This document shows positions 24,101-33,581 of a DNA stretch of 64,000 nt, one piece after another. The stretch is from assembly GCA_947501045.1 (NCBI GenBank), contig CANMUI010000005.1, positions 62,001-126,000 on the forward strand. Direction: 5' to 3'. Under the pieces are notes generated by a model. The model saw only the letters and a program-made list of their open reading frames with translations, was not told where the DNA came from and did no database searches. The first letter of the stretch is position 1. Each line of letters begins with the position of its first letter. The translations under genes and the position numbers were made by a program. The stretch comes from an uncultured Psychrobacter sp. (GTDB lineage Bacteria; Pseudomonadota; Gammaproteobacteria; Pseudomonadales; Moraxellaceae).

Positions 24101-24838
24101 ATGCTAACGGTATTACTTTTGGCAGGTGCCGAGAAGCTTATCAATATGGCTATCGCCAGTGATGAGATTACGCAAGCTGGACTTGCACCGCTTGCAGGTA
24201 AAGTGCTACGTCTTAATATGGCAATGCCTGAGATACATTTAGATATTTTATTTAATCATGAGCGTTTGCGTTTTGAGCCTGTGACTACTGAGAGTGTATT
24301 TGAGCCGCGCAGCCATTCTGAGCGTAAATTTGCAGCTAGCTCTGATTATAATGGCAACGCTGATAGCGAGCGTGTACAGGCAAATATAGATATGGCGCGT
24401 ATCGGTCACAGTAGTCCTGACTGCACGATCTCTGTCGATAACCCAGCGCAGCTGCTTAATCTGATGCGCGGCGCTGAAGGTAATTTGCCTATCGCAGGCG
24501 ATTATAAAGTGCTTATGCAGCTCAAACAGTTGGTCGCAGGTTTTGATCCTGATATTGCCGGACAGCTTGAACCTATTATAGGTAAGCCTATGTCCAGCCA
24601 ATTACAATTACTGATCTCTCAACTTAAGGGTAGCCTGCGCCATAGTGCCAAACGTGCTTTTGATGATGTCAGTGACTGGGCCAATGAAGTAGCAGGCAAT
24701 AGTGAGCCCGACGCTGATGACAAAGCTGAAACCGATAATTTAAAGCAGCAATTGCTCAAGCTACGTGCAGATGTTGAACGTGAAGAGGCAAGGCTTGCTG
24801 CAATTAAAGCAGAACAAGCACGCTATGATCGCGATTAG
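24101..24838 (+). CDS. ubiJ: Ubiquinone biosynthesis accessory factor UbiJ
   Basis: A 245-residue protein between ubiE and ubiB, the position of UbiJ in gammaproteobacteria. An SCP2-type lipid-binding domain is suggested by residues 20-150 (GLAPLAGKVLRLNMAMPEIHLDILFN). The C-terminal part holds the ADDVSDWANEV-like region and a coiled coil (QQLLKLRADVEREEARLAAIKAEQ). UbiJ acts as a scaffold of the soluble Ubi complex and binds ubiquinone precursors. AGGTGA precedes the ATG. Confidence 0.9.
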   Translation: MLTVLLLAGAEKLINMAIASDEITQAGLAPLAGKVLRLNMAMPEIHLDILFNHERLRFEPVTTESVFEPRSHSERKFAASSDYNGNADSERVQANIDMARIGHSSPDCTISVDNPAQLLNLMRGAEGNLPIAGDYKVLMQLKQLVAGFDPDIAGQLEPIIGKPMSSQLQLLISQLKGSLRHSAKRAFDDVSDWANEVAGNSEPDADDKAETDNLKQQLLKLRADVEREEARLAAIKAEQARYDRD

Positions 24839-25015
24839 TAAGACCCTAAGATTCGTTTTGTATCCATCTAAAGTCGCTTCTCCCCTATTTATTCAAAGTA
24901 ATTTTTTAAATAGCAACATTTTAAACAGTGACGTTTTAGACGATAAGTTTTTCAACCGTTGTTTTTATAATTGTTACTTTAGAATAATTATCGCTTATTA
25001 GAGTTATTATTGTCC

Positions 25016-26674
25016 ATGCTACTATCTCACCGTGCCCGTTTACTTGAGCTTTGGCGTATCGCAGCAAGCTACCGTATTGATACCCACTTCTCTATCGAAG
25101 ACGCGCCGCAGTTGCAGCCGCTGCTACGTCTGATTCGCCTGCATCCTGCCGCATGGGGTAAGACCCATCAGCCCAATGCTATCAAGTACGCGCTCGAAGA
25201 CATGGGCACCCTGTTCTTAAAGCTCGGTCAGCTCCTATCTACGCGCCGCGACTTAGTACCACCTAACATCATTGAACAGTTGGTACAATTGCAAGATCAG
25301 GTCAAACCGTTCGATCCTGATGTTGCCATCGCACAAATACAAGATCCCAAACATGGCCTTGGTCAACCTATTGCTACTTTATTTGCGCGCTTTGATGTCA
25401 AGCCCTTAGCCGCCGCCTCTATCGCACAAGTCCATACTGCAGCACTGCGTGATGGCCGCGAAGTGGTGATAAAGGTCGTACGTCCCGATATTCGCAGCAC
25501 TATCATTGCTGACTTTGAGCTGCTGCGTGAGCTTGCTCAGTGGGTATCTGCTCGTATTGAAGCGGCGCGCGCAGTGCACATTATTGATATTGTCGAGGAC
25601 TATCGACAAGTCATGCTCAACGAGCTAGATTTGTTGTTAGAAGCTGACAATACTACCAAAATGCGCAACAATTTTTTAGACTCAGCTTTGATGTACGTGC
25701 CGGAAGTCTATGATGCCGCCAAAAACGTGATGGTTATGGAGCGTATTCAAGGCGTGCCCATCTCGCAGGTACATATCTTTGATGAGCTAGGTTATGACCG
25801 TGCGATACTAGCAGAAAAAGGCTTAACGATATTTTTTACCCAAGTGTTTCGTGATAACTTTTTTCACGCCGATATGCACCCAGGTAATGTGTTTGTAGAA
25901 ACGCCGCCAGTAAAGACTTTAGCTAGCAATACACTTCCTACAGGTCTAGGTTATGAGCCGCGCTATATTGGCCTTGACTGCGCGATCATGGGTACGCTGT
26001 CAAAGGACGACCAGCTGATCGTAGCGCGCATGCTGCTATCGGTGATGAACAATAACTTTGCCGCTTTAGTAGATATTGTCAGTCGCGCCGGCTGGATACC
26101 GCCAAATACTGACAAGCATGCTTTAATGCGCGATATGAGCCGAACCGTCGGCCCTATGCTGCAAAAGTCTATCAACGATATTGATTTTGCAGGGGTGCTG
26201 ATGCAGATATTAGACATCGCCCGTCGCCATCATATGAGTATTCCGCCGCAGTTGATGCTACTGCTCAAAACCTTAGTTCATGTTGAAGGTCTTGGCCGCG
26301 ATTTATATCCAGATTTAGACATTTGGTCGTTAGCTAAGCCTATTTTGAGTAGCTGGATTAAAGAGCAGCTCGATCCTGTGCGTAATTTGCAGCAACTGCG
26401 TACCCAGCTACCGGAGATTTTGTTATCCAGCACCGACATTCCTAAACTGCTTGATCAAGGCCTGCAAAGCCTTGCCTCCCAAGGCTCAAGGCAAGACAGT
26501 CAGCTGCGCGAGATTCAGCAAATTCGCGCTGATATGCTCAACGACCGGCGTCGTGACTGGTTAGCACTAGCCGGATTTGGTGTTTCTATTGCCATTGCTA
26601 CCCAAGTGGGCTGGTTTGCGCCAATTTTTTATATTCTTGCTGTACTGGCAGTTATTTGGCGCATTTTAGCTTAA
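25016..26674 (+). CDS. ubiB: Ubiquinone biosynthesis regulatory kinase-like protein UbiB
   Basis: About 552 residues, the usual UbiB length. It has the ADCK/UbiB atypical kinase fold: LFLKLGQLLSTRRDLVPP (KxGQ motif), AAASIAQVHTA (Ala-rich loop replacing the P-loop), and FFHADMHPGN as the catalytic loop. Two C-terminal transmembrane helices anchor it in the inner membrane. It is needed for coenzyme Q synthesis, probably through ATPase activity that handles lipid intermediates. The ATG at 25016 is preferred over a TTG at 25010. Confidence 0.95.
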   Translation: MLLSHRARLLELWRIAASYRIDTHFSIEDAPQLQPLLRLIRLHPAAWGKTHQPNAIKYALEDMGTLFLKLGQLLSTRRDLVPPNIIEQLVQLQDQVKPFDPDVAIAQIQDPKHGLGQPIATLFARFDVKPLAAASIAQVHTAALRDGREVVIKVVRPDIRSTIIADFELLRELAQWVSARIEAARAVHIIDIVEDYRQVMLNELDLLLEADNTTKMRNNFLDSALMYVPEVYDAAKNVMVMERIQGVPISQVHIFDELGYDRAILAEKGLTIFFTQVFRDNFFHADMHPGNVFVETPPVKTLASNTLPTGLGYEPRYIGLDCAIMGTLSKDDQLIVARMLLSVMNNNFAALVDIVSRAGWIPPNTDKHALMRDMSRTVGPMLQKSINDIDFAGVLMQILDIARRHHMSIPPQLMLLLKTLVHVEGLGRDLYPDLDIWSLAKPILSSWIKEQLDPVRNLQQLRTQLPEILLSSTDIPKLLDQGLQSLASQGSRQDSQLREIQQIRADMLNDRRRDWLALAGFGVSIAIATQVGWFAPIFYILAVLAVIWRILA

Positions 26675-26743
26675 TGTGTTAGGTTTAATTACGCTAAAAT
26701 GAAAGTTATTAAACCTATTTAAAAGCTATAAAGGGAACTACTT

Positions 26744-28162
26744 ATGTTAATTTCCGAAGTTAGTCCTACTCCTACGCAAACAAATTACAGTGCTGCTATT
26801 GATGCGTTGCAGGCTCAATTTGGCGAGCAGCTGAGCATCAATCAAACGGTACGTGAGCAGCATGGGCACACCATGACTTGGCTTGCCAATCAGCCGCCCG
26901 ACGCGGTATTGACGGTTAACGATAAAAATGACGTAGCTACTGCCATCTCGATTTGTAGTGAGTATCAAATGCCAGTAATTGCTTTTGGTATTGGCTCATC
27001 ACTGGAGGGCCAGTTAAACGCGCCATTTGGCGGGCTTTGTATCGATATGCATGCGATGGATGCTATTTTGCAAGTTAACAATGAAGACCTCACGGTAACT
27101 GTACAACCAGGAGTTACCCGTGAGCAGCTCAATCATTATTTGCGTGATACCGGACTGTTTTTTCCGATAGATCCAGGTGCCAATGCCAGTATCGGCGGTA
27201 TGGTTGCCACTCGCGCTTCAGGAACCAACGCGGTACGTTATGGCACTATGAAGGATGTAGTGCTGGCGCTTGAAGTCGTTACTGCCAGTGGCGATATTGT
27301 ACGCACCGGTACGCGCGCTAAAAAGTCAGCAGCTGGTTATGATTTAACCCGTTTGATAATAGGCTCTGAGGGTACACTCGGCATCGTTACTGAAGTGACG
27401 CTAAAACTATTTGGACTGAGTGAGAGTATAGGTAGCGGCATCTGCCATTTTCCAACGATTGAAGACGCTTGCCAAGCGGTGATGATGACCATTCAAATGT
27501 GTCTGCCCATTGCTCGTATTGAGCTGCTTGACGCGCTACAAGTCAAAGCTTGCAACCAATACGACAATCTCGATCTACAAGAAACGCCAACGCTATTTGT
27601 AGAGTTTCATGGCACCGAGGCCAGCGTACGTGAACAAGCACAAACCTTTAGCGATATTATCGAAGAGTTTGGCGGCACTGACTTTGTTTGGGATACCAAC
27701 GAGGCTGAGCGTAAACGCCTTTGGCAAGCGCGGCATAACGCTTATTATGCCAGCTCGGCACTAAGACCTGAGGCCAGTGCATTATCTACTGATGCTTGCG
27801 TCCCTATCTCACGTCTTGCCGAATGCGTCAGTGCCACTGCTAAAGATATAGAAGAAGCAGGAATGATCGGTCCTATCGTCGGTCATGTCGGCGATGGTAA
27901 TTTTCACGTATTATTGTTGGTAGATACCAATGATCCAGCAGAGGTGGCCGCAGCGGATGGTATAGTTGGCCGTTTGGCTATACGCGCAATTGAGATGGAT
28001 GGCACTTGTACCGGCGAGCACGGTATCGGTCAAGGCAAGCAAAAATACATGGATCAAGAACATGGTAATGCAGTGATGCTTATGCAAGCTATCAAATCTG
28101 CTTTGGATCCGAAGAATATTTTAAACCCCGGCAAGATATGGCCGCAGCCACTAGTAGTATAG
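26744..28162 (+). CDS. FAD-linked D-lactate dehydrogenase (GlcD/LDHD type)
   Basis: 472 residues. The PCMH-type FAD-binding domain covers about 45-225, with PVIAFGIGSSLEGQ, PGANASIGGMVATRASGTNAVRYG and IIGSEGTLGIVTEVTL. The C-terminal oxidase domain has GHVGDGNFHVLL and ends with CTGEHGIGQGK and ALDPKNILNPGK. These are typical of D-lactate dehydrogenase (cytochrome) and the related GlcD. It lacks glcE/glcF neighbours, so D-lactate or another D-2-hydroxyacid is more likely than glycolate. AAGGGA precedes the ATG. Confidence 0.88.
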   Translation: MLISEVSPTPTQTNYSAAIDALQAQFGEQLSINQTVREQHGHTMTWLANQPPDAVLTVNDKNDVATAISICSEYQMPVIAFGIGSSLEGQLNAPFGGLCIDMHAMDAILQVNNEDLTVTVQPGVTREQLNHYLRDTGLFFPIDPGANASIGGMVATRASGTNAVRYGTMKDVVLALEVVTASGDIVRTGTRAKKSAAGYDLTRLIIGSEGTLGIVTEVTLKLFGLSESIGSGICHFPTIEDACQAVMMTIQMCLPIARIELLDALQVKACNQYDNLDLQETPTLFVEFHGTEASVREQAQTFSDIIEEFGGTDFVWDTNEAERKRLWQARHNAYYASSALRPEASALSTDACVPISRLAECVSATAKDIEEAGMIGPIVGHVGDGNFHVLLLVDTNDPAEVAAADGIVGRLAIRAIEMDGTCTGEHGIGQGKQKYMDQEHGNAVMLMQAIKSALDPKNILNPGKIWPQPLVV

Positions 28163-28202
28163 TTAACACAATTCGAGACCGGTACAGTGCGACTGCTATT
28201 AG

Positions 28203-28241
28203 CAATAAAAATCGCCTAGTTATAACTAAGCGATTTTTATT
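28203..28241. terminator. Bidirectional terminator between lactate dehydrogenase and ruvB
   Basis: CAATAAAAATCGC pairs with GCGATTTTTATTG, with an inner TAGTTATAACTA stem. A/T tracts on both sides suit convergent genes. Confidence 0.85.
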
Positions 28242-28247
28242 GTTAAA

Positions 28248-29243
28248 TTATTGTATCTGATCGATAGCCATTTGCGTTAGTACCCGTCCACGCGCGGTAC
28301 GCAGCACGTAACCTTGTTGAATTAAATACGGCTCGATCACATCTTCAAGCGTACCACGATCCTCCGCCATCGCCGCTGCTATAGCTTCAACGCCTGCAGG
28401 ACCACCATCGAAGCGTTCATGCAAAATCTCAATATAGCGCCGATCTAAATGATCCAAACCGCGCCGATCGACAGCCAGCATATCAAGCGCACTAGCGGCG
28501 ATAACGCCATTAATCCCACCATCGCCCTTTACCTGTGCATAATCACGCACACGGCGCAGCAAACGATTGGCAATCCTTGGGGTACCGCGAGCACGGCGAG
28601 CAATCTCAACCGCGCCATCCTCAGTCATCGGTACCTGCATCAAACGCGCTGCACGGCTGACGATAGTGGTCAGATCTTTAATATTATAAAACTCCAAACG
28701 CTGGACAATACCAAAGCGATCACGTAGCGGTGAGGTCAAAAGACCTGCCCGCGTGGTCGCAGCAACCAAAGTAAAGGGCGGCAAATCAAGCTTGATAGAG
28801 CGCGCAGCTGGCCCCTCACCGATCATAATATCAAGCTGAAAATCCTCCATTGCCGGATACAGTATCTCTTCGATCACTGGACTTAACCGATGAATCTCAT
28901 CAATAAAGAGTACATCTCCTGCCTCCAAGTTGGTCAGCATTGCCGCTAAGTCGCCTGCGCGCTCAAGCACAGGTCCTGAGGTTGAACGCAGATTGCCGCC
29001 CATCTCACGCGCGATAATATTGGCAAGCGTCGTTTTACCTAAGCCTGGTGGCCCAAAAATCAGCGTATGATCTAGCGCCTCATTACGTCCACGAGCGGCA
29101 CTGATAAAGACCTCCATCTGCTCACGTACCACTGGCTGACCAATGTACTCAGCCAGTAGTGCGGGACGAATGTTGGCGTCAGGCGCGTCACCAGCACCTG
29201 CTAATGGATTGATTAAGCGGTCTTGCGTCATAGTTTTTGTCAT
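28248..29243 (-). CDS. ruvB: Holliday junction branch migration ATPase RuvB
   Basis: About 331 residues from the ATG at 29243. Walker A GPPGLGKTTLA, Walker B LFIDEIHRL, sensor VAATTRAGLL and the arginine-finger region SPLRDRFGI are present, with the C-terminal winged helix. The hexameric motor pulls DNA through RuvA-bound Holliday junctions. The frame extends 24 codons upstream, but that part is unlike RuvB. It follows ruvA, with a hairpin between; ruvC lies some 15 kb away. Confidence 0.96.
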   Translation of the reverse strand: MTKTMTQDRLINPLAGAGDAPDANIRPALLAEYIGQPVVREQMEVFISAARGRNEALDHTLIFGPPGLGKTTLANIIAREMGGNLRSTSGPVLERAGDLAAMLTNLEAGDVLFIDEIHRLSPVIEEILYPAMEDFQLDIMIGEGPAARSIKLDLPPFTLVAATTRAGLLTSPLRDRFGIVQRLEFYNIKDLTTIVSRAARLMQVPMTEDGAVEIARRARGTPRIANRLLRRVRDYAQVKGDGGINGVIAASALDMLAVDRRGLDHLDRRYIEILHERFDGGPAGVEAIAAAMAEDRGTLEDVIEPYLIQQGYVLRTARGRVLTQMAIDQIQ

Positions 29244-29343
29244 TGTATAAAAGGAGCGAAGAGATTGAATAAGAATAGAAATAGCATAACCAACCTTAAT
29301 AGATAAGTCATGCAAAAACGTTTTAAATAATGCTTGTTATAAA

Positions 29344-29366
29344 AATAAGCGACAACTGGTGTCGCT
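29344..29366 (-). terminator. Hairpin between ruvA and ruvB
   Basis: AGCGACA-N5-TGTCGCT, followed on the minus strand by a T-rich run. It may reduce read-through from ruvA to ruvB. Confidence 0.5.
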
Positions 29367-29398
29367 CATGCCGTTAGAACATTGCTCTTAACTAAAGC

Positions 29399-30019
29399 TT
29401 AAAAGCCTGATAACTGTTGTAGCGTCGCTTTTAGTAAACCTTGGGTGTCTGCAAAAGTATCACCATTACTTTTCGCCGCCTTAATCGCTTGCTGTGCTTC
29501 TTTTTCTTTATAACCCAAGCTTATAAGTGCGCCTTCCACTTCAGCAATAATACTACCTTCAGCTGAGATGGCAATAGGCTGCATGCTCAGCTCAAGGGCG
29601 CTACTATCAACTTCTATATTTTTGAGCTTATCTTTTAGCTCAATCAATAAGCGCTGAGCGGTCTTTTTACCAATCCCTGGTATTCGAGTCAACGCCGCCT
29701 CAGAATCTTGCTCAACATGCATTTTAAGCTCAGCCCCAGACATAGCTGATAACATAGCTAGCGCCATTTTAGCTCCTACTCCGTTGATTTTGATCAGTTG
29801 CCGGAACACATCACGCTCCTTGCGATCTATAAAGCCAAAGAGCAGCTGCGCATCTTCGCGTACATGAAAGTGTGTCCAAATACTCGCTTGTTGACCCACC
29901 TGTAGCTGACAAAATGACGGTAGCGGCAGTTCAATATCGTAGCCTACGCCAGATGTTGTCATAATGCAGGCTGTTGGTGCCATTAAATACTGCACTTGCC
30001 CGGTAATTAGTCCTATCAT
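29399..30019 (-). CDS. ruvA: Holliday junction DNA helicase subunit RuvA
   Basis: 206 residues with the three RuvA domains: an N-terminal OB fold (MIGLITGQVQYL), tandem helix-hairpin-helix motifs (INGVGAKMALAMLSAMS and IPGIGKKTAQRLLIELKDKL), and the C-terminal RuvB-binding domain (about 158-206). It binds four-way junctions as a tetramer and recruits RuvB. It starts 38 bases after the fba stop on the same strand, so read-through from fba is possible. Confidence 0.96.
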   Translation of the reverse strand: MIGLITGQVQYLMAPTACIMTTSGVGYDIELPLPSFCQLQVGQQASIWTHFHVREDAQLLFGFIDRKERDVFRQLIKINGVGAKMALAMLSAMSGAELKMHVEQDSEAALTRIPGIGKKTAQRLLIELKDKLKNIEVDSSALELSMQPIAISAEGSIIAEVEGALISLGYKEKEAQQAIKAAKSNGDTFADTQGLLKATLQQLSGF

Positions 30020-30057
30020 GATCCGTCACCTATAATACGGGAGGTAAGTAGTTATAC

Positions 30058-31095
30058 TTACTGATAAAAAGCAGTCATCTTTTCAAGACTCATCGGACGG
30101 ATCTTGCTAGCTTGTCCTGCTGATCCAAACGCTTCAAAGCGATTACTACAAATATCTGACATCGCTATCATCGAGGCTTTAAAATATTTACGCGGATCAA
30201 ACTCACTAGGATGGTTTGCTAAATACTGACGGATCGCACCCGTTGAAGCCAGACGCAAATCTGTATCAATATTGACCTTACGTACGCCGTGCTTGATCGC
30301 GATAACGATTTGCTCCACAGGTACGCCGTAAGTCTCACCGATATCACCACCATACTCGTTGATCACTTGGAGCCACTCTTGCGGCACAGAAGATGAACCG
30401 TGCATCACCAGATGCGTATTGGGAATACGTGCATGGATCTCTTTGACTCTCTCAATAGACAAGATGTCTCCTGTCGGTGGACGGGTAAACTTATAAGCGC
30501 CATGACTAGTACCAATAGCTATTGCTAAAGCATCAACATTGGTATCTTTTACAAACTGCTCAGCCTCATCAGCGCTGGTTAATAGCTGCTCATGACCAAG
30601 TACCCCTTCAGCTCCAGAGCCGTCCTCCTCGCCTGCCATTCCCGTCTCAAGGCTACCCAAACAGCCAATCTCACCCTCGACAGATACTCCGCAAGCATGA
30701 GCCATCTTCACCACTTCGCGCGTGACGCGTGCATTGTAATCATAGTCCATAGGTGTCTTACCATCTTCTCCCAAAGAGCCATCCATCATCACCGATGAAA
30801 ACCCTAGCTGGATCGAGCGTTGACAGATGGCAGGGGACATACCATGATCTTGATGCACAACTACTGGAATATGCGGCCACTCTTCAATAGCTGCGCTAAT
30901 GAGATGACGCAAAAAACTAGATCCTGCATAGCTGCGCGCGCCAGCGCTAGCTTGTACGATCACAGGTGCATTGCAAGCATCGGCTGCCATCATTATCGCA
31001 CGCATTTGCTCAAGGTTATTAACATTAAAGGCAGGAACACCGTAGCTATGCTCAGCGGCGTGATCTAAAAGTTGACGCAAAGATATTAAAGCCAT
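30058..31095 (-). CDS. fba: Class II fructose-bisphosphate aldolase
   Basis: 345 residues, a zinc-dependent TIM-barrel aldolase of the Calvin-cycle-type subgroup. Visible landmarks are GVPAFNVNNLEQ, the zinc site in VVHQDHG, GEIGCLGSLETG, AIGTSHGAYKF and VMHGSSSVPQE. It interconverts fructose-1,6-bisphosphate with dihydroxyacetone phosphate and glyceraldehyde-3-phosphate. pgk lies upstream on the same strand, separated by a lipoprotein gene and its terminator. Confidence 0.96.
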   Translation of the reverse strand: MALISLRQLLDHAAEHSYGVPAFNVNNLEQMRAIMMAADACNAPVIVQASAGARSYAGSSFLRHLISAAIEEWPHIPVVVHQDHGMSPAICQRSIQLGFSSVMMDGSLGEDGKTPMDYDYNARVTREVVKMAHACGVSVEGEIGCLGSLETGMAGEEDGSGAEGVLGHEQLLTSADEAEQFVKDTNVDALAIAIGTSHGAYKFTRPPTGDILSIERVKEIHARIPNTHLVMHGSSSVPQEWLQVINEYGGDIGETYGVPVEQIVIAIKHGVRKVNIDTDLRLASTGAIRQYLANHPSEFDPRKYFKASMIAMSDICSNRFEAFGSAGQASKIRPMSLEKMTAFYQ

Positions 31096-31330
31096 AAAAC
31101 TCTCTGTTTCGATTTTAAAATAAGTTTTGTAATGATGTTTGAGGATTACAAAATCGATAGGAAAGAGTTTAAAGATTAAACCGTTACCTATTCATCGTAT
31201 TTTGCTAGTCATCATTACGCGCTGATTATAGCAAGATTCGCTACTGCTTCGTAGCCGTTGTACGACTATTTGTGACTGTCTACAAACTTATCTACATCTT
31301 TAATCTTCAGCGTCATATCCGTTATCTAAA
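31096..31330. other. fba upstream region, no gene seen
   Basis: About 230 bases before fba with no convincing reading frame. It presumably contains the fba promoter, since a terminator for the upstream gene lies at 31334-31364. Confidence 0.45.
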
Positions 31331-31333
31331 CGC

Positions 31334-31364
31334 AAAAAAGCCTTGGCAATTACCAAAGCTTTTT
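31334..31364 (-). terminator. Terminator after the Ala-rich lipoprotein gene
   Basis: AAAAAGCCTTGG pairs with CCAAAGCTTTTT with one mismatch and a 6-base loop. The minus strand ends in six T. Confidence 0.82.
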
Positions 31365-31464
31365 AAGTAAATTATATATCTTTAAGCAACAGTTACTTCA
31401 AAACTATTCTTTAGAACTATGCTTTTAACCAACAGGCCTTTGTCAGACCAGCCACTAATACTGC

Positions 31465-31818
31465 CTAGTACTGTTGATCGGCGTCAACAGCTACCTCATT
31501 TGCGCCTTCAGCGACATTATCTGCGCCATCAGCAACGGCATCAGCACCGTCAGCAACTACTGAAGCAGAGCCTTCAACTACTTCACTTGTACCATCAGCG
31601 ACAGCTTCACCAGCATTTTCAGCTCCGTCAGCAATGGCCTGACCTGTTTCTTGAGCTGCAGCTTCAGCTTCTGCAGTAGCAGCTTCTGTGTTAGCTGCAA
31701 TGTCATCACCAGCAGATTCAACAGTAGCTTCAGCTTGCTCTTCAGTTTGTTGGCTACACGCAGTGACTGCAAAAGTACCAGCAAGAACACTAGCAATTAA
31801 CAAATGACGCTTTAACAT
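31465..31818 (-). CDS. Small Ala/Glu-rich lipoprotein, function unknown
   Basis: 117 residues from the ATG at 31818, which has AGAGG 7 bases upstream; the longer frame adds an unlikely N terminus. A lipoprotein signal peptide (MLKRHLLIASVLAGTFAVTAC) ends at the acylated Cys. The rest is acidic, made of degenerate repeats such as ADGADAVADGADNVAEGAN, likely helical. I do not recognise a family. By composition it resembles small stress-related envelope lipoproteins. It lies between pgk and fba, but its own terminator separates it from fba. Confidence 0.78.
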   Translation of the reverse strand: MLKRHLLIASVLAGTFAVTACSQQTEEQAEATVESAGDDIAANTEAATAEAEAAAQETGQAIADGAENAGEAVADGTSEVVEGSASVVADGADAVADGADNVAEGANEVAVDADQQY

Positions 31819-31948
31819 AATAAACCTCTTATCAATAGTGCATGTCAAAATACATGGTAACGCTATTTTATAGAGAGCAGATAAGACATGCAATAACAAT
31901 TTTAGTACATTAACAAATAACAATTGTCTAATTATAATATTTAACTCA

Positions 31949-33157
31949 TTAAGATTGTAGCGCGGCGACCGCAGGTAGTGTCTTACCTTCTACAAACTCC
32001 AAAAATGCACCGCCTCCTGTCGACATATAACTTACGCCATCTGCCACTTCATACTTATTAATCGCAGCTAAAGTATCACCGCCGCCAGCGATTGAAAAAC
32101 CTTTACTATCTTGGACCGCCTTTGCTAGAATTTCAGTACCCGCACCAAAGGCATCCACTTCAAATACACCCACTGGGCCATTCCATAGTATGGTTTTTGC
32201 ATTCATAACTGCTTCAGCTAACTGCTTGGCACTTTGCGGAGCAATATCCAATATCATATCAGTGTCAGCGATATTATCTACAGCTTTAACGGTAGCAGTC
32301 GCCTTTTGCAATGAACCCCCAAAATCAGCAAAATCAATGTCGTTTTTATCTGCAACGACAACATACTGGGGCAATAAAATATCCGTTTTACTCATAATAT
32401 CGCGCGCGGTATCAACCAAGTCTGCTTCATATAGTGAAGCGCCAACACTATGGCCTTGAGCCGCTAAGAATGTATTAGCAATGCCGCCGCCCACGATAAT
32501 TTGGCTACAAAGCTCTGCCAAACTATGAAGTACTTCAAGCTTAGTCGATACTTTTGAGCCGCCAACGATAGCAAGCATAGGCTGATCTGGCGTTTCAAGC
32601 GCCTGACTCAACGCATCAAGCTCGGCTGCCAATAAAGGCCCTGCACACACAGTTTTATCAGCCTGACGCATGGCTTGAGTCACCCCTTCGGTTGAAGCCT
32701 GCGCACGGTGCGCTGTACCAAAGGCATCCATAACAAACACATCACAAAGATCAGCGTAAGCCTTTGCTAGTGAGTCATCATTTTTCTTCTCGCCTTTATT
32801 AAAACGTACGTTTTCTAGTAAAACCACCTCACCAGCTTTAATATCTACTCCTGCGCTAAGATAATTATCATTGAGAGTTACAGGCTGCTTTATTGATCCG
32901 GCTAACTTGTCCGTTAGATAATCGGCCACTGGTGCTAGTGAATATATCGCCTCAAAATTACCTTCTGTTGGACGTCCCAAATGAGAACAAATAATGACAG
33001 CCGCTCCTTTACTCAGTGCCATCTTAATAGTCGGTAAACTGGCTTGTAAGCGCACATCACTGGTTACTTTACCCTCTTTGATTGGTACATTTAAATCTTC
33101 ACGAATCAACACCACCTTATCAGTTAAATCCAGCTCGCTCATGCGCAAAAAGTTCAT
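31949..33157 (-). CDS. pgk: Phosphoglycerate kinase
   Basis: 402 residues over the full family length. VLIREDLNVPI is the N-terminal substrate-binding region, VGGSKVSTKLEVL and the C-terminal GGGDTLAAINKYEVADGVSYMSTGGGAFLEFVEGK form the nucleotide site. It makes ATP from 1,3-bisphosphoglycerate. AGGAG lies 5 bases before the ATG. fba is further downstream on the same strand. Confidence 0.97.
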   Translation of the reverse strand: MNFLRMSELDLTDKVVLIREDLNVPIKEGKVTSDVRLQASLPTIKMALSKGAAVIICSHLGRPTEGNFEAIYSLAPVADYLTDKLAGSIKQPVTLNDNYLSAGVDIKAGEVVLLENVRFNKGEKKNDDSLAKAYADLCDVFVMDAFGTAHRAQASTEGVTQAMRQADKTVCAGPLLAAELDALSQALETPDQPMLAIVGGSKVSTKLEVLHSLAELCSQIIVGGGIANTFLAAQGHSVGASLYEADLVDTARDIMSKTDILLPQYVVVADKNDIDFADFGGSLQKATATVKAVDNIADTDMILDIAPQSAKQLAEAVMNAKTILWNGPVGVFEVDAFGAGTEILAKAVQDSKGFSIAGGGDTLAAINKYEVADGVSYMSTGGGAFLEFVEGKTLPAVAALQS

Positions 33158-33581
33158 GACTACTCCTATAATGAAATTATTTTGTTTGTTTGTTTTGGGT
33201 ATCTCTTAATTATAGTAACAACTATTTTAAAACCTATATCATCCTATAAACTTATACACTCAGTTGAAAACAAAACTGGTATATATATCTAAATATGCTA
33301 CTGGTATAAATTTTCCTCGCTGTCTGTTTACATGAATTTCTTTCGATGCTGCACAACCCATGTTCTAAAAGAAAGCATCGCAGCAAGACTATTTTCTTTT
33401 CAAAGTACGTCCATTATATTCGCTATAGTTTATACAATAGCCATCATCTATTCTAGCGTGTATTCAGTAGCACCAGTAACATTTCGTGGTGGTACTTAAT
33501 GATTATTCCTTTTACTATAAAGCGCTAGCTACTTTTGTAATAAGCAAAGTAGTAAATCATCACCCCTATTAGGAGATTATA
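33158..33581. other. Intergenic region with a dispersed-repeat-like segment
   Basis: A 424-base divergent spacer between pgk and the DksA-like gene. It contains a segment at 33300-33356 resembling others at 1161 and 45372, and is otherwise AT-rich without a gene. Confidence 0.45.
33300..33356. repeat. Dispersed-repeat-like segment, copy B
   Basis: It begins CTGGTATAAATTTTCCTCGC and includes TTTCGATGCTGCACAA. The first part matches copy A, the second part copy C. Confidence 0.4.

Noticed and set aside
31419..31679. 86-codon plus-strand frame rich in Gln, Leu and His
   Set aside because: It is the antisense of the Ala-rich lipoprotein repeats.
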